Positions 9,726 to 23,770 are shown, counted from the stretch's first letter. The stretch: 64,000 nucleotides of DNA from Paracoccus sediminicola (GCF_027912835.1 NZ_CP115768.1:992001-1056000); one strand, 5' to 3'. The notes: generated by a model not told the origin, from the letters alone. Made by a program: numbers and translations.

Positions 9726-11063
9726 TTAATCGCCGCCAGGTTGTTGCCTCATTTCCGAGCGTCCGAAGGTCAACGCGTCATAGGGATCCATCGTCGAGAG
9801 CATCATGTCAACGACCAGCCGGAAGGCCGGAGATCGCGCCCGCGCGGCGTAGAAACCGCCCGGAATCTGGCTGGTTTCAAGAAGGTAGTCGCGATAGCGG
9901 CGATAGATATGCGGGTTCGGCCGTTCCGGATGCACGAAGAAATCGGCGAGATCCTGCTCTGAGACAAGCTGTGGCTTATCGAACACAGCCCGGCCCATTG
10001 ATTTGACCGGCAGGCCGCGCCACAAAGCCTGCTGCGCCGAGGTAGAGTTCACCGTCACCACCGAACGCGCATGCCCGAGAAGCGGTGCCAGCTTGCCGCC
10101 CGGCACGTGATGGACCCGCTCTGCAATCCCAAGCTCGGCCGCCTTCGTCATGATGTCCTGCCGTTGCCGCGAACGGCCGTCCTCCAGCGGGTGAGCCTTG
10201 AAGACGATATGGTGATGCCGCGGGGCATTGGCCGCAAATGCCTCCAGCACCTCGGCGGTGAATGCGGCCATGTCGGGATAATCGGAATGGGCCTGAAAGC
10301 TGGCATCATGTTCCAGCTGCATCAGGACAAGCGAAAAAGGGTGCCCGCTGCGCCGGATACGGCGAGAACGGATGAAATGGTCGAGCGCGATGACCGGGCT
10401 CAGCAGAAGGCGGCGCAGATTGAGCCGGAATTCGCGCAGCACCGAGATGTCGCGATGGGTGCGATAGCCCGGAAAGCGCCGGTTCGCGGTCAGGATCAGG
10501 AAGTGATACAGCGCGCCGTAGAATTTATGCTGCCGCATATCACCCCAGTGGGCAGGCGGGCGCGGGATCTCGCCCTGACGCCCGCGCAGCGCGGCGCGCA
10601 TCTCGGGCACCGAGATTTCCATCAGTCGCGAGTGACCGTTTGAGCCACCGCGTTCATAGGTGATCCAGAACGGGCGAAGATAGCCCTCCTCGAAGACATG
10701 CAGCGTCAGACCGTGTCGCTCGGCGGCACTGCGGGCGGCGGCGTGAACGGGGCGGACATCTCCGTACAGGACGATATCGGTGACGGCTTTCTCGGCGATG
10801 AGCCGGTCGAGATGGCCGGACCAGTCTTCGGGCGCGCCGTCATGCAGCACCAGCCGGTCCTTGTCGGACCAGAAGAATGCATCCCCGGCATTGAAGGCGA
10901 CCCGCCAGACCTCGGCCCCGGTGTCGCGCAGCAGCCGTCCGAGACCGTCGAAGAACGGTCCATGCGGTCCCTGAAGCATCAGGAACACGCGCGCCGTCGC
11001 ATCGCCGGGCGGCGGCGGCGCGGCATCCTGGGAAGCAGGGGGAGGCAGGGTCAATCTCGGCAT
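9726..11063 (-). CDS. kpsS: Capsule polysaccharide protein KpsS-like (Kdo transferase)
   Basis: 445 residues of the KpsS family, which adds the first Kdo to the lysophosphatidylglycerol anchor of group 2 capsules. The family pattern is visible: MLQGPHGPFFDGLGRLL near the N terminus, VFEEGYLRPFWITYERGG in the middle, and HHIVFKAHPLEDGR with TVNSTSAQQALWRGLPV toward the end. The first ~20 residues are Pro/Ala-rich and poorly conserved in look, so the true start could be slightly later. It is the first gene of the reverse-strand capsule block and is separated from the next by 95 AT-rich bases that may hold a second promoter. No KpsM, KpsT or KpsE transporter gene is present in the window. Confidence 0.88.
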   Translation of the reverse strand: MPRLTLPPPASQDAAPPPPGDATARVFLMLQGPHGPFFDGLGRLLRDTGAEVWRVAFNAGDAFFWSDKDRLVLHDGAPEDWSGHLDRLIAEKAVTDIVLYGDVRPVHAAARSAAERHGLTLHVFEEGYLRPFWITYERGGSNGHSRLMEISVPEMRAALRGRQGEIPRPPAHWGDMRQHKFYGALYHFLILTANRRFPGYRTHRDISVLREFRLNLRRLLLSPVIALDHFIRSRRIRRSGHPFSLVLMQLEHDASFQAHSDYPDMAAFTAEVLEAFAANAPRHHHIVFKAHPLEDGRSRQRQDIMTKAAELGIAERVHHVPGGKLAPLLGHARSVVTVNSTSAQQALWRGLPVKSMGRAVFDKPQLVSEQDLADFFVHPERPNPHIYRRYRDYLLETSQIPGGFYAARARSPAFRLVVDMMLSTMDPYDALTFGRSEMRQQPGGD

Positions 11064-11219
11064 GTCGCCCGGTCGGCTGGAACAGATCGAAGACCCGTAT
11101 CTTGCAGGTTCCGGACGAGTTGAAAAGCGCAGTTCTCGGCAATAGCTTTACGGCGCGGCGTCGACCGCCTATCAGCGCAGCGCGGATTAACGACGCGACA
11201 GACCAGATCAGGAGATCCC

Positions 11220-11813
11220 ATGTTCACCGGCATCATCACCGATATCGGCACCATCACCAGCGTCGAGAAACGCGGCGACATGCGGGCGCGGATCGCGACC
11301 GGCTATGACATGAGCGGGGTGGAGCTGGGGGCGTCGATCGCCTGTGACGGCGTCTGTTTGACCGTGGTCGCCAAGGGCGAGAGCTGGTTCGATGTCGACA
11401 TCTCGGCCGAGACGATCTCGAAGACGAATATCGGACATAATGGCTGGGCAAGCGGCAAGCGCGTCAATCTGGAACGCGCGCTGAAGGTCGGGGACGAGCT
11501 TGGCGGACATATCGTCTCGGGCCATGTCGATGGGGTGGCCGAAATCGTCGGGTTGCGGGACGAGGGCGACAGCACCCGCATCACCTTTGCCGCGCCCGGG
11601 GATCTGTCGCGATTCATTGCGCCGAAGGGCTCGGTGGCGCTGAACGGCACCTCGCTGACGGTGAACGAGGTGGAGGGGCATCGTTTCGGCGTGAACCTGA
11701 TTCCGCATACGCAGCAGGTCACGACATGGGGCGATGTCGCGGTCGGGGATCGCGTCAATCTCGAGATCGACACGCTCGCCCGCTATGTCGCGAGGCTCGC
11801 CGAGGCGGGCTGA
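11220..11813 (+). CDS. ribE: Riboflavin synthase, alpha subunit
   Basis: 197 residues. It converts two molecules of 6,7-dimethyl-8-ribityllumazine to riboflavin. The start MFTGIITDIGTI is diagnostic, and two lumazine-binding barrel repeats can be read: CDGVCLTVV with SAETISKTNIG in the first, then SGHVDGVAEI and LNGTSLTVNEV with NLIPHTQQ in the second. AGGAG stands just before the ATG. It lies on the same strand as ribD but 4.7 kb away, beyond the opposing capsule genes. The upstream gap shows no FMN-riboswitch-like structure that I can recognise. Confidence 0.95.
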   Translation: MFTGIITDIGTITSVEKRGDMRARIATGYDMSGVELGASIACDGVCLTVVAKGESWFDVDISAETISKTNIGHNGWASGKRVNLERALKVGDELGGHIVSGHVDGVAEIVGLRDEGDSTRITFAAPGDLSRFIAPKGSVALNGTSLTVNEVEGHRFGVNLIPHTQQVTTWGDVAVGDRVNLEIDTLARYVARLAEAG

Positions 11814-11865
11814 GACAGGCAGAGCGGACCCGTCCCGGCAGCGGGGCGGCACGATGCGAGATGGC

Positions 11866-12777
11866 TCAGACCGGCGGTTTCGCCTTTTTCCCGCGCCACA
11901 ATATGACGAGACCCGAAACCACGATCAGCGCCGAGCCGATCAGGATGGACGGCGTCAGCGCCTCGCCGAACAGCAGCATCCCCAGCCCGATGCCGAAGAT
12001 CAGACGCGTATAGCGGAACGGCGTCACCGCAGACACCTCGCCGGTGCGCATGGCCTTCATCAGCGAGCTGTAGGCGCAGATCCCCGCCGCTACGGCACCC
12101 AGCAGATACATCGTCGATGCGCTGTCGGGCAGCAGAAAGACACGCCCCTCCCACAGCGCGAAAAGCGCGCCGGCGGCGACCACCGAGAGAAAGCCGTATA
12201 ATCCCAGCATCGCCGTGCTGAGCGCGGCAGGTGCCGCGCGGCTGGCAAGATCGCGACCTGCGAAGCCGAGCATACCGATCACCGCCAGAATCGACAGCGC
12301 CGAAAAGCCGTCCGTGCCGGGCTTGAGGATCACCATCACACCGCACAGCCCGACGATGATCGCGGTCCATCGCCGCCAGCCGACCCGCTCGCGAAAGACG
12401 AGCGCGGCCCCGGCCACGACAACGATGGGCGTTGCCTGAAGGATCACGGTTGCCGTCGAAAGCGGGATCAGCGCGATGGCGAGCACATAGAAAAGCCTCC
12501 CGGTGATCTCGAAGACGATGCGGATCAGCATCGGGCGCGAGCGCACGTCGGGAGTATAAAGCGCCGCATCCGAGATCCGGATCAGCGCCGCGAAAACCGC
12601 TGCGCCGCCCAGCCCGAAGACTATCAGGATCTGACCGATGGGCAGCACCGTCGCCGCAGCCTTGAGCAAAGCGTCCTCGACCGCGAAACCGGCCATGGCG
12701 GCGATCATCCACAGGCTGCCGGTCAGATTGGCGCGATGGTCGGTCGGTCGGTTTGCGGACACTCGGATTGCACTCAT
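11866..12777 (-). CDS. DMT-superfamily transporter (EamA type)
   Basis: 303 residues and about ten hydrophobic helices, arranged as two EamA repeats (first near 20-140, second near 160-300). Readable blocks are LSTATVILQATPIVVVAGAALVF in the first half and SAVTPFRYTRLIFGIGLGML in the second, ending with a basic tail GKKAKPPV. Members export or import metabolites across the inner membrane; the substrate cannot be told. I chose ATG 12777 (MSAIRV) because the upstream extension is Arg-rich, lacks helices and looks like shadow sequence. No operon partner; it faces riboflavin synthase convergently. Confidence 0.88.
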   Translation of the reverse strand: MSAIRVSANRPTDHRANLTGSLWMIAAMAGFAVEDALLKAAATVLPIGQILIVFGLGGAAVFAALIRISDAALYTPDVRSRPMLIRIVFEITGRLFYVLAIALIPLSTATVILQATPIVVVAGAALVFRERVGWRRWTAIIVGLCGVMVILKPGTDGFSALSILAVIGMLGFAGRDLASRAAPAALSTAMLGLYGFLSVVAAGALFALWEGRVFLLPDSASTMYLLGAVAAGICAYSSLMKAMRTGEVSAVTPFRYTRLIFGIGLGMLLFGEALTPSILIGSALIVVSGLVILWRGKKAKPPV

Positions 12778-12888
12778 CTCATATCGCCAGCCGCGCCGGG
12801 CTGCGCGCTGCATAAGCCGGTCTCGGCGATGCCGCAATCCGCCGCGCATGTCAATTTGACCGTCGCGTGCCGGGGGGGGCGGGCAATG

Positions 12889-12912
12889 AAAAAGGGGGCG
12901 CGCGGCCCCCTT
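12889..12912 (-). terminator. Intrinsic terminator of enolase
   Basis: AAGGGGG (12892-12898) pairs with CCCCCTT (12906-12912) around a short GC loop. Read on the reverse strand the stem ends in TTTTT, directly downstream of the enolase stop. A typical rho-independent terminator. Confidence 0.8.
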
Positions 12913-12937
12913 ATGTCTCATTTTTCGCGAAGCGGTC

Positions 12938-14245
<1,308 letters not shown>

Positions 14246-14281
14246 TTACTTGCCATCGGGTCAAGCCGAAAGGCGCAATTT

Positions 14282-14965
14282 TCACGGCAGCCGGATTTCA
14301 GCCCATATCGGCAGATGATCCGAAGCCTGCCTTGCCAGCTCGGTATCGGCGACGCCGCTGTCGAGCAGCTCGATCCGACGCGACAGGGCGATGCGGTCCA
14401 GCCGAAGCCGCGGCATCGGCGCGGGATAGGACGGGCCGGGCGTCAGAACCCGCAGACTGCCCAGCGATTCCAGCCCGCGATCGTCGCGCCATTCGTTGAA
14501 ATCGCCCATCAGCAGCACCGCATCCCCGGCCAGACGCGCAGCCTTGGAGGCCAGCCGGGCGAGTTGCTGACGCCGCGATGACCGCGCAAGCCCCAGATGC
14601 ACACCGATGAGCGTCAGCCCCGCGACGCGCAGCGCAAGCGCCCCGCGCGGCTCGATCCCGGGAAGGGGCAGACGCCGCATCACCGCCTCCGATGCCAGTT
14701 CCGGGCGCAGCAGCACCGCCTGCCCATGCCAGCCGAGAGAGGTCTCGCCGGTGGTGCGCATCTGCACCGGAACCAGCCCGGTCATCTCTTCGATCATGTC
14801 GCGCGGCAGCGCCTCGGGGCGGGCACCGAGCCGGAAATCCACCTCTTGCAGAGTGATGATATCGGGGTCGAGTTCAGCGATGACCTGCAAGTTGCGCTCG
14901 GGCGCGTGCGGGCCTGTCAGGCCACGGCATTTATGCAGATTGTAAGAGGCGACTCGTAACTTCAT
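14282..14965 (-). CDS. Endonuclease/exonuclease/phosphatase family protein
   Basis: 227 residues with the EEP fold shared by AP endonucleases, DNase I and inositol phosphatases. The motifs are in order: [12 protein letters not shown] (Asn for metal), ITLQEVDFR (catalytic Glu), the His of [19 protein letters not shown] (Asp and Asn), LDRIALS, and [10 protein letters not shown] (Asp-His pair). There is no signal peptide or membrane segment. Such small cytoplasmic members occur next to phospholipid genes in some species, but the substrate cannot be told here. The ATG overlaps the selO stop by four bases, so it is translationally coupled to selO. Confidence 0.88.
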   Translation of the reverse strand: MKLRVASYNLHKCRGLTGPHAPERNLQVIAELDPDIITLQEVDFRLGARPEALPRDMIEEMTGLVPVQMRTTGETSLGWHGQAVLLRPELASEAVMRRLPLPGIEPRGALALRVAGLTLIGVHLGLARSSRRQQLARLASKAARLAGDAVLLMGDFNEWRDDRGLESLGSLRVLTPGPSYPAPMPRLRLDRIALSRRIELLDSGVADTELARQASDHLPIWAEIRLP

Positions 14966-16371
14966 GTCCCGCAGAATGTGCGGGTCACGCGTTCCTCCGC
15001 AAGGGGTGGATTGGCCAGATCATCCCAATCGGCGCGGGCCTCGAACGGTGCGCGCAACGCCGCGTCGAGCCGGTGGAACGGGGCGTAATCACCTTCGACA
15101 GCGGCCTGGATGGCCTGCTCGATCCGGTGATTGCGCGGGATGCGCAGCGGGTTGGCCCGGGCCATGCGGTCCGGGTCAGGCCCGGCCTTCTGCCAGTCCT
15201 GCGCCCAGTCGTCGAATTTCTCGCGCGACATGAATTCGTCACGCGCCGCGCCACTTGCGAGACCTGCAAAGACGCGGGTGAAATCGGCGCGCTCGGCTGC
15301 CATCAGGTCCAGCAGACGGTTGACCAGCGTCACCGCCTCATCGGTCGGGGCGAGCCCCAGCTTGGCGGAAAAGCGCTCTTTCCACGCTGTCTGATAGACC
15401 TCCGGGAAGCCATGCACGGCGCGGGTCGCCTCTTCGACGGCCTTGTCCTGATCGGCGCCCATCAGCGGGATCAGGCAGGAGGCGAACTGCGCAAGGTTCC
15501 ACACCGCCACATGCGGCTGCTCGGCCCAGGCGTAGCGGCCATGCCGGTCGATCGAGGAAAACACCGTGTCGGGGTGATACCCGTCCATGAAGGCAGCGGG
15601 ACCGTAATCGATGGTCTCGCCCGAGATCGCCATGTTGTCGGTGTTCATCACCCCGTGGACAAAGCCGAGCGCCATCCATTGCGCGACCAGCCTCGCCTGA
15701 GCCGCGACGACCTGTTCCAGCAATTGCAGCGGTGTCCCGGCCTCGGGGTAATGCCGCGCCATGACGTGATCGGTAAGCGCACGCAGCGCCTCGATATCGC
15801 CACGGACCCCGAAATATTCGAATGTACCGACGCGGATATGGCTGGAGGCCACGCGCGTCATCACCGCACCGGGCAGGCCGGTCTCGCGCTGCACCCGTTC
15901 GCCCGTCGCCACGGCGGCAAGCGCGCGGGTGGTCGGCACCCCGGCCGCTGCCATGAACTCGCTGTCGAGATATTCGCGCAGCACCGGGCCGAGCCAGCTT
16001 TTCCCGTCGCCCTGACGCGAAAACGGCGTGCGCCCGGCACCCTTCAGTTGCAGGTCAAACCGCGCCCCGTCCGGGGCCACCACCTCGCCGATCATCAGCG
16101 CCCGCCCGTCGCCAAGCTGCGGCGAGAGATGGCCGAACTGATGCCCCGCATAGGCCTGCGCGATCGAGGCCGCGCCTTCTGGCAGCGTGTTGCCCGACAG
16201 CATTGCCAGCCCCTCGGCGCTGCGCAGCCAGTCGGCATCGAGACCCAGCCTCTGCGCCAATGCCTCGTTCAGCGCGATCAGCGTCGGGTCGGGACTGCCC
16301 GCCGGCTCGACCCTGGCGAACATGCGCGGCAGCAGCGTCGCATAGCTGTTATCGAAAACGGGTGCGTTCAT
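14962..16371 (-). CDS. selO: Protein adenylyltransferase SelO (YdiU/UPF0061)
   Basis: 469 residues. SelO is a pseudokinase that transfers AMP to Ser, Thr or Tyr of proteins, linked to oxidative-stress responses. Recognisable blocks: [57 protein letters not shown], and the active region [20 protein letters not shown] with YGPAAFMD. I take ATG 16371 ([10 protein letters not shown]), which matches where homologues begin; a longer ORF to 16434 adds a Cys/Arg-rich stretch. It shares an ATGA overlap with the downstream EEP gene and diverges from obgE, 95 bases away. The C terminus lacks the Sec of eukaryotic SelO and ends FCGT. Confidence 0.95.
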   Translation of the reverse strand: MNAPVFDNSYATLLPRMFARVEPAGSPDPTLIALNEALAQRLGLDADWLRSAEGLAMLSGNTLPEGAASIAQAYAGHQFGHLSPQLGDGRALMIGEVVAPDGARFDLQLKGAGRTPFSRQGDGKSWLGPVLREYLDSEFMAAAGVPTTRALAAVATGERVQRETGLPGAVMTRVASSHIRVGTFEYFGVRGDIEALRALTDHVMARHYPEAGTPLQLLEQVVAAQARLVAQWMALGFVHGVMNTDNMAISGETIDYGPAAFMDGYHPDTVFSSIDRHGRYAWAEQPHVAVWNLAQFASCLIPLMGADQDKAVEEATRAVHGFPEVYQTAWKERFSAKLGLAPTDEAVTLVNRLLDLMAAERADFTRVFAGLASGAARDEFMSREKFDDWAQDWQKAGPDPDRMARANPLRIPRNHRIEQAIQAAVEGDYAPFHRLDAALRAPFEARADWDDLANPPLAEERVTRTFCGT

Positions 16372-16403
16372 GATCCAACACATAGGGGCGGCGCGCGAAA
16401 TGA

Positions 16404-18595
<2,192 letters not shown>

Positions 18596-18888
18596 GGGGG
18601 GGGTGACCTGATTGGCTTTCATTTGATCTGAGTTGTTGTGGCGGTCTGGCGAACGTGACATGCCGCTCCGTTGCCCCGGCATCTGCTGCGTCAATTTGAA
18701 AAAAGCTTGAGTTGAAAACACTACTGAATTCTTGGAGATGTAAGTACCGTCATCCTGTTGGACATGTCTTAGCTGGTTTAGATATGCTTCCTAACGTGAT
18801 ATCGGTTGAATTTGATTTCCGAACACGTAAAAAGCTTTAATGAGAAATAGATTAAATTTACTTTATTACTCTACTGTCAGGTATTCCT
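18596..18888. other. AT-rich intergenic stretch at the left edge of the sulfotransferase patch
   Basis: This 293-base gap begins with a run of eight G, then becomes far richer in A and T than its neighbours. I see no ORF with a convincing start. A possible promoter for the following gene is TTGATT (18812-18817), 18 bases, TTTAAT (18836-18841). No inverted repeats or attachment-site-like sequences were found by eye. Confidence 0.4.
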
Positions 18889-19944
18889 ATGATGAATAAT
18901 AATTCTAGCAAGATTGTTTACCTACATATTGGGTTGCCGAAATGTGCGTCATCCTCGATCCAATTCCATTTTGCGGAATCTTACTTGAATTATAAAAGGG
19001 CTGGTCTTTGCTACCCCCACGCCGGACGAACAGTCCGCGGCTATCGAAATCATCAAGTCCTACTTGGCAATGATACGACAATTGAGGAAAAACTAGCAAT
19101 TCTTGCAAACATTGCGAGAGAAAGTCGTCGTTCAAATAAAATCTTTCTCTCTTACGAAGAGTGTACGGGCAATAAAAAAACTTTTAGTAATTTGCCTGCA
19201 CTGGTTGAATTGATTAACGAGGCGTTCGGGGCGGGTTGTGTCAAGGTTGTTTTATGCATTAGAAATCACTTTGAGCTCGCTGAATCTTCTTACGCCCAGT
19301 TCTTGAAAGGTGGACTTTACGGGATAAATCATAAAAATTTCTTTAAGAATGATGGCGCCGCAATAGGGGAGTATTTTGAGTTCGTGCATCGAAAGCGCGG
19401 TTTTTACCCATTTTCGTATCGCGATATCTTTTTGAAGATCAAAGAACAGTTGCCCGAGACTTCAATCCGCGTTCTGTCCACCGAGCGCTCCGACCTTGGT
19501 GGCCAAGATATAACCGAATATCTAGATCAAGTTCTCGACGTTCAGCCAAAGGACGGTTTTGCGGACCTGCTTCGCCGATGGTCTGGAAAGCGTCCTCCCA
19601 CGCGGCGGCGGAATGAGAGATTTTCCGTCAAGTCGTTGGCTGCCCTGCAATACGCATATAGCCGTCACGACCCCCATGAATGTCAGAGATCTCGAAATAA
19701 GATTGCGGCGATCTTTGAGGGGGCGACGAACGAATTTTGTGAGAGTGTCAGCGTGAGCGGCGATCTTTTTGATAAGATTTACACTTATCAACGGAAAGAT
19801 GCAGTTTTCCTGAATTCCTTAGCTGGAAGTTTCAATTCTGTTTTGAGCGTGCCTCGTAAATTTGAAGAAAATAGGGACCGACGCGGCACAATTATGTTGA
19901 GTCCGGCAGAAAAGGATAAGGTCGATAAAGTTTTGCGAAAATAA
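18889..19944 (+). CDS. Sulfotransferase-like protein, probably horizontally acquired
   Basis: 351 residues. The N terminus has the PAPS-binding loop of sulfotransferases: YLHIGLPKCASSSIQ, with Lys18 and the Ser run in the place of the 5'-phosphosulfate loop. The 3'-phosphate site also fits: Arg125 and Ser133 in CIRNHFELAESSYAQ. No signal or membrane segment is evident, so it should act in the cytoplasm, sulfating an unknown acceptor, perhaps a surface glycan. The C-terminal third has no motif I recognise. Base composition and codon choice (many AAT, ATT, AAA) are unlike every neighbour, which points to transfer from an AT-richer source. AGG lies seven bases before ATG 18889. It faces ilvD. 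Confidence 0.75.
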   Translation: MMNNNSSKIVYLHIGLPKCASSSIQFHFAESYLNYKRAGLCYPHAGRTVRGYRNHQVLLGNDTTIEEKLAILANIARESRRSNKIFLSYEECTGNKKTFSNLPALVELINEAFGAGCVKVVLCIRNHFELAESSYAQFLKGGLYGINHKNFFKNDGAAIGEYFEFVHRKRGFYPFSYRDIFLKIKEQLPETSIRVLSTERSDLGGQDITEYLDQVLDVQPKDGFADLLRRWSGKRPPTRRRNERFSVKSLAALQYAYSRHDPHECQRSRNKIAAIFEGATNEFCESVSVSGDLFDKIYTYQRKDAVFLNSLAGSFNSVLSVPRKFEENRDRRGTIMLSPAEKDKVDKVLRK

Positions 19945-20097
19945 TAAGTTTAGTGCGTAAAAACTAGCTTTTTTGAGGCTGCCCAAGTTTTTCTTGGCAG
20001 CTGAATGCGCGGTTTCATCGTCCGGACGATTGGTCGCGATGGCCGGGCAGGGTGAACCCACCACGGCTATCGTGCCGATGGTCAGAGTAATGACCTC

Positions 20098-21936
20098 TTA
20101 CTCCGGCAGCACCCGCACCGCGCCCTTGTCAGCACTTGCCGCGAAGGTCGCATAGGCGCGCAGCGCCGTTGTGACATTCCGCTTGCGCTTCTCGACAGGT
20201 TTCCAGCCTGTGCGGTCCTGCTCGGCGCGGCGGGAGGCCAGCTCATCCTCGGGGATGGCCAGATGAATGGTCCGGTTGGGGATGTCGATCTCGATCCGGT
20301 CGCCATTGCGGACCAGACCGATGGCGCCGCCATTCGCCGCCTCGGGCGAGCAATGGCCGATGGAGAGGCCCGAGGTGCCGCCGGAAAACCGCCCATCGGT
20401 AACAAGCGCGCAGGCCTTCCCAAGCCCTTTCGACTTCAGATAGCTGGTCGGATACAGCATTTCCTGCATGCCCGGCCCGCCCTTGGGGCCTTCATAGCGG
20501 ATCACGACCACGTCGCCCTCTTTGACCTTGCCGGTCAGGATACCGCTGACCGCCGCGTCCTGGCTTTCATAGACCACCGCCGGGCCGGCGAATTTCAGGA
20601 TCGACTCATCGACACCGGCGGTTTTCACGATGCAGCCGTCGAGCGCGATATTGCCACGCAGCACGGCCAGCCCGCCATCGGCCGAAAACGGCGCGTTGAC
20701 CGCCCGGATCACCCCGCCCTGACGGTCGAGATCCAGTGTCTCCCACCGCTTGTCCTGGCTGAAGGCGGTCTGGGTCGGCACGCCGCCCGGCGCCGCGGAA
20801 TAGAAGCGATGCACGGCCTCGTCCTCGGTGCGCGAGATGTCCCATTGGTCGATCGCCTCGCCGATAGTCGCAGAATGCACGGTCGGGCTGTCGCGATGGA
20901 TCAGCCCGCCGCGATCCAGCTGGCCGAGGATCGCCATGATGCCGCCGGCGCGGTGAACATCCTCCATATGCACATCCTGCTTGGCGGGCGCGACCTTGGA
21001 CAGGCATGGCACCTTGCGGCTGAGCGCGTCGATATCCTCGAGATCGAAATTGATCCCGCCCTCGTGAGCGGCGGCGAGAATATGCAGCACGGTGTTGGTC
21101 GAGCCGCCCATCGCGATATCCAGCGACATAGCGTTCTCGAACGCCTTCTTGTTGGCGATGTTGCGGGGCAGGACGCTGCTGTCCTCCTGCTCGTAATAGC
21201 GTTTCGCCAGCCCGACGATGCGCTGACCGGCCTCTTCGAACAGCCGCTTGCGGTCGGCATGGGTCGCCAGCGTCGAGCCATTGCCCGGCAGGGACAGGCC
21301 AAGCGCCTCGGTCAGGCAGTTCATCGAATTGGCGGTGAACATGCCCGAGCACGATCCGCAGGTCGGGCAGGCCGAGCGTTCGATTGCGGCCACGTCTTCG
21401 TCGCTGACATTGTCGTCGGCGGCGGCGACCATCGCATCGACCAGATCGAGCGCGTGCAGCTTGCCGTCCTTCAGCACGACCTTGCCGGCCTCCATCGGGC
21501 CGCCCGAGACGAAGATCGCCGGGATGTTCAGCCGCATCGCCGCGTTCAGCATGCCGGGGGTGATCTTGTCGCAATTCGAGATGCAGACCATCGCATCGGC
21601 GCAATGCGCATTGGCCATATATTCGACGCTGTCGGCGATGATCTCACGCGAGGGCAGGGAATACAGCATCCCGTCATGGCCCATCGCGATGCCGTCATCG
21701 ACCGCGATGGTGTTGAATTCCTTGGCGACGCCGCCCGCCTTTTCCACCTCACGCGCGACGAGCTGGCCGAGATCCTTCAGATGCACATGGCCCGGCACGA
21801 ACTGGGTGAAGCTGTTGACGATGGCGATGATCGGCTTGCCGAAATCGTCGTCCTTCATGCCCGTCGCGCGCCACAATCCGCGCGCACCCGCCATATTGCG
21901 TCCATGGGTCGAGGTCCGAGAGCGATAGGCCGGCAT
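20098..21936 (-). CDS. ilvD: Dihydroxy-acid dehydratase
   Basis: 612 residues, full length. It makes the 2-keto acids leading to valine, isoleucine and pantothenate. The Fe-S ligands are seen in [12 protein letters not shown] (around residue 125) and in [20 protein letters not shown] (near 195). Other family blocks are [16 protein letters not shown] at the start, [37 protein letters not shown] and [21 protein letters not shown] precedes the ATG at good spacing. It stands alone on the reverse strand, with a GC-rich 200-base gap upstream in which I see no leader peptide or attenuator. Confidence 0.98.
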   Translation of the reverse strand: MPAYRSRTSTHGRNMAGARGLWRATGMKDDDFGKPIIAIVNSFTQFVPGHVHLKDLGQLVAREVEKAGGVAKEFNTIAVDDGIAMGHDGMLYSLPSREIIADSVEYMANAHCADAMVCISNCDKITPGMLNAAMRLNIPAIFVSGGPMEAGKVVLKDGKLHALDLVDAMVAAADDNVSDEDVAAIERSACPTCGSCSGMFTANSMNCLTEALGLSLPGNGSTLATHADRKRLFEEAGQRIVGLAKRYYEQEDSSVLPRNIANKKAFENAMSLDIAMGGSTNTVLHILAAAHEGGINFDLEDIDALSRKVPCLSKVAPAKQDVHMEDVHRAGGIMAILGQLDRGGLIHRDSPTVHSATIGEAIDQWDISRTEDEAVHRFYSAAPGGVPTQTAFSQDKRWETLDLDRQGGVIRAVNAPFSADGGLAVLRGNIALDGCIVKTAGVDESILKFAGPAVVYESQDAAVSGILTGKVKEGDVVVIRYEGPKGGPGMQEMLYPTSYLKSKGLGKACALVTDGRFSGGTSGLSIGHCSPEAANGGAIGLVRNGDRIEIDIPNRTIHLAIPEDELASRRAEQDRTGWKPVEKRKRNVTTALRAYATFAASADKGAVRVLPE

Positions 21937-22137
21937 GATGGCTCCTTCCGATTGGCGACATGCGGGCGCCTGGCCCGCGGCGGCTTCGGCGGCAAGGTTT
22001 AGCGGAATTTTTCCCGCATCGCCAGCGGGGGAATGCGCTTTGTGGGCGGCAGGCCTCGACGCGCCGCGCGTGGATATGCGGTGGGGCCGCTGCGCCTTGC
22101 GCGGGCCATCTTGCGGCCAGCGCGACGGCCAGCCCGC

Positions 22138-22956
22138 TTAGCGACGATCTTCGGTCGCAATGACGCGGAATCGGGCGCGTCGATCCTCGGGCGAGTCTTT
22201 GTCGCTCAGCGGTTGCAGAACCGGGCGGGGCAGGTTCGGGCCGGGACCGGCGGCGGGTGTCCCTGTCGGCTTGCCAGATCTGGGCGGCAGGGTCTGCGCG
22301 CCGTCGATCACGGGAAACAGCGTTTCGGCGGCGACATCGAAACGGCGCGGGCCGCGCCCGATCTCCCCCTTGGTGACCAGACAGCCGAGCGCGCGGGTGA
22401 TGTCGCCGAGATCGGATTTCAGCGGCAGCACGAGGATCTTGCCGCAAAGCTCCGGGCGGCCATATCCGGGCGGGGCGCGCAAGACCATCTCGGCGATTTG
22501 CGGGCCGCGAAACACGGTTTCCAGCACGTCCGAGAACCGGCCCCGGCTTTCCGTATTCAGAAGCGCGCAGACCGGCATGCCGCGCACCTCCATCCCCATC
22601 AGATCGACGAGATGCCGCCCGGCAAGGCGGAACCGCGCCGCGCCCGGCGCGATGCGTTCCAGGATGAAGGCATAATCCAGCGCCTGCCGGATGCCGTTGG
22701 GTTCGACATCGGCGCGTTCCGGGATCGCCCGGCCGCGGCGCAGCGATTCCCAATAGGCGCGCATCTCGGCGGTGATCCGCCCGGGATCGGGCGCGACGGC
22801 ACTGATCGAGACGATCTCGCAATTGCCGCCAGTCCCTTTCCCCACACTGCCGCCGCCCGAAACCCCGTCCGCCGCTGCGCCCGCGATCTTGTCGCCCGTA
22901 TGCTCTGCGCCGATGCGATCCACACCCTTGCGCTTGTCGTCCCGCTCATCACCCAT
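22138..22956 (-). CDS. PAS-domain protein (PAS_5 / DUF1457 type)
   Basis: About 272 residues from ATG 22956. Residues 50-190 look like the PAS_5 (DUF1457) domain common in alphaproteobacteria: a helix with [22 protein letters not shown], then [34 protein letters not shown], and later [18 protein letters not shown]. No catalytic output domain is fused. Both ends are low-complexity (Gly/Asp-rich before, Pro/Arg-rich after). A longer frame to 23031 exists, but the MGDERDD start looks better. It probably works as a signalling or scaffold protein; its ligand is unknown. It precedes ilvD on the same strand by 200 bases, without evident coupling. Confidence 0.7.
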   Translation of the reverse strand: MGDERDDKRKGVDRIGAEHTGDKIAGAAADGVSGGGSVGKGTGGNCEIVSISAVAPDPGRITAEMRAYWESLRRGRAIPERADVEPNGIRQALDYAFILERIAPGAARFRLAGRHLVDLMGMEVRGMPVCALLNTESRGRFSDVLETVFRGPQIAEMVLRAPPGYGRPELCGKILVLPLKSDLGDITRALGCLVTKGEIGRGPRRFDVAAETLFPVIDGAQTLPPRSGKPTGTPAAGPGPNLPRPVLQPLSDKDSPEDRRARFRVIATEDRR

Positions 22957-23137
22957 GAAACATAAACCCGCTGCCCCAGACAGGCGGCCCCCCGACCGCC
23001 GCAGATCGCTCTGCATCGACCATTCTAGCAAAGCCCGAACGGACCAAGCAGGAAATTCTTATCACCTGGTTAAGCCGACAGGCTTGATTCTCTGGCGCTC
23101 GGGCTGGCAAATGCGCCAAACATCAAAAGGGGGCGGC

Positions 23138-23770
23138 ATGGACCGGACCGGACTTCTGATCATCCTGTCTTCGCCGTCGGGGGCGGGCAAGTCGACCCTG
23201 GCGCGGCGGCTGATCGATTGGGACCCGACCCTGTCCTTCTCGGTTTCGGCCACCACGCGCAGCCCGCGCCCGGGCGAGATGGACGGCCAGCATTATCATT
23301 TCATCGCCCGCGACGAGTTCGCCCGCATGGTGGCCTCTGGCGACATGCTGGAACATGCCGAGGTGTTCGGCAATCTCTATGGCTCGCCACGCGCTCCTGT
23401 CGAGGCGGCGATGCAGGCCGGGCGCGACACGATCTTCGACGTGGACTGGCAGGGCGGTCAGCAGATCCGCGCCTCGGCACTGGGCGGGCAGGTGGTCAGC
23501 ATCTTCATCCTGCCGCCATCGCTGCCCGAACTTGAACGGCGGCTGATCTCTCGCGGGCAGGACGCGCCCGAGGTGATCGCCGGCCGCATGGAGAAGAGCC
23601 GCGGGGAAATTTCCCATTGGGCGGAATATGATTATGTTCTGGTCAATGACGATCTCGACGCGACGTTCGAGCGGCTGACCGCGATCCTCACCGCCGAGCG
23701 GCTGCGCCGCGACCGGCAGAAGGGGCTGGGCGGTTTCGTGAAACGACTGATGGAGGAAGACAGCGCATGA
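23138..23770 (+). CDS. gmk: Guanylate kinase
   Basis: 210 residues. It phosphorylates GMP to GDP with ATP. The P-loop [10 protein letters not shown] is at residues 11-20; the GMP-binding segment [21 protein letters not shown] and the block [30 protein letters not shown] are typical, as is [14 protein letters not shown] near the end. ATG 23138 has AGGGGG upstream and gives the right N terminus; the frame stays open much further upstream but only as shadow sequence. It overlaps the following carbonic-anhydrase-like gene by four bases. Confidence 0.97.
   Translation: MDRTGLLIILSSPSGAGKSTLARRLIDWDPTLSFSVSATTRSPRPGEMDGQHYHFIARDEFARMVASGDMLEHAEVFGNLYGSPRAPVEAAMQAGRDTIFDVDWQGGQQIRASALGGQVVSIFILPPSLPELERRLISRGQDAPEVIAGRMEKSRGEISHWAEYDYVLVNDDLDATFERLTAILTAERLRRDRQKGLGGFVKRLMEEDSA

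Noticed and set aside
11064..11219. FMN riboswitch before riboflavin synthase
   Set aside because: I looked for the conserved RFN junction sequences and multi-stem layout and did not see them in this 156-base gap.
19978..20001. Terminator between the sulfotransferase gene and ilvD
   Set aside because: A nine-base stem with one bulge exists, but no T-run follows on either strand, so I did not call it.
20263..22002. 579-codon forward frame opposite ilvD
   Set aside because: ilvD is full length and conserved; the opposing frame is a shadow.
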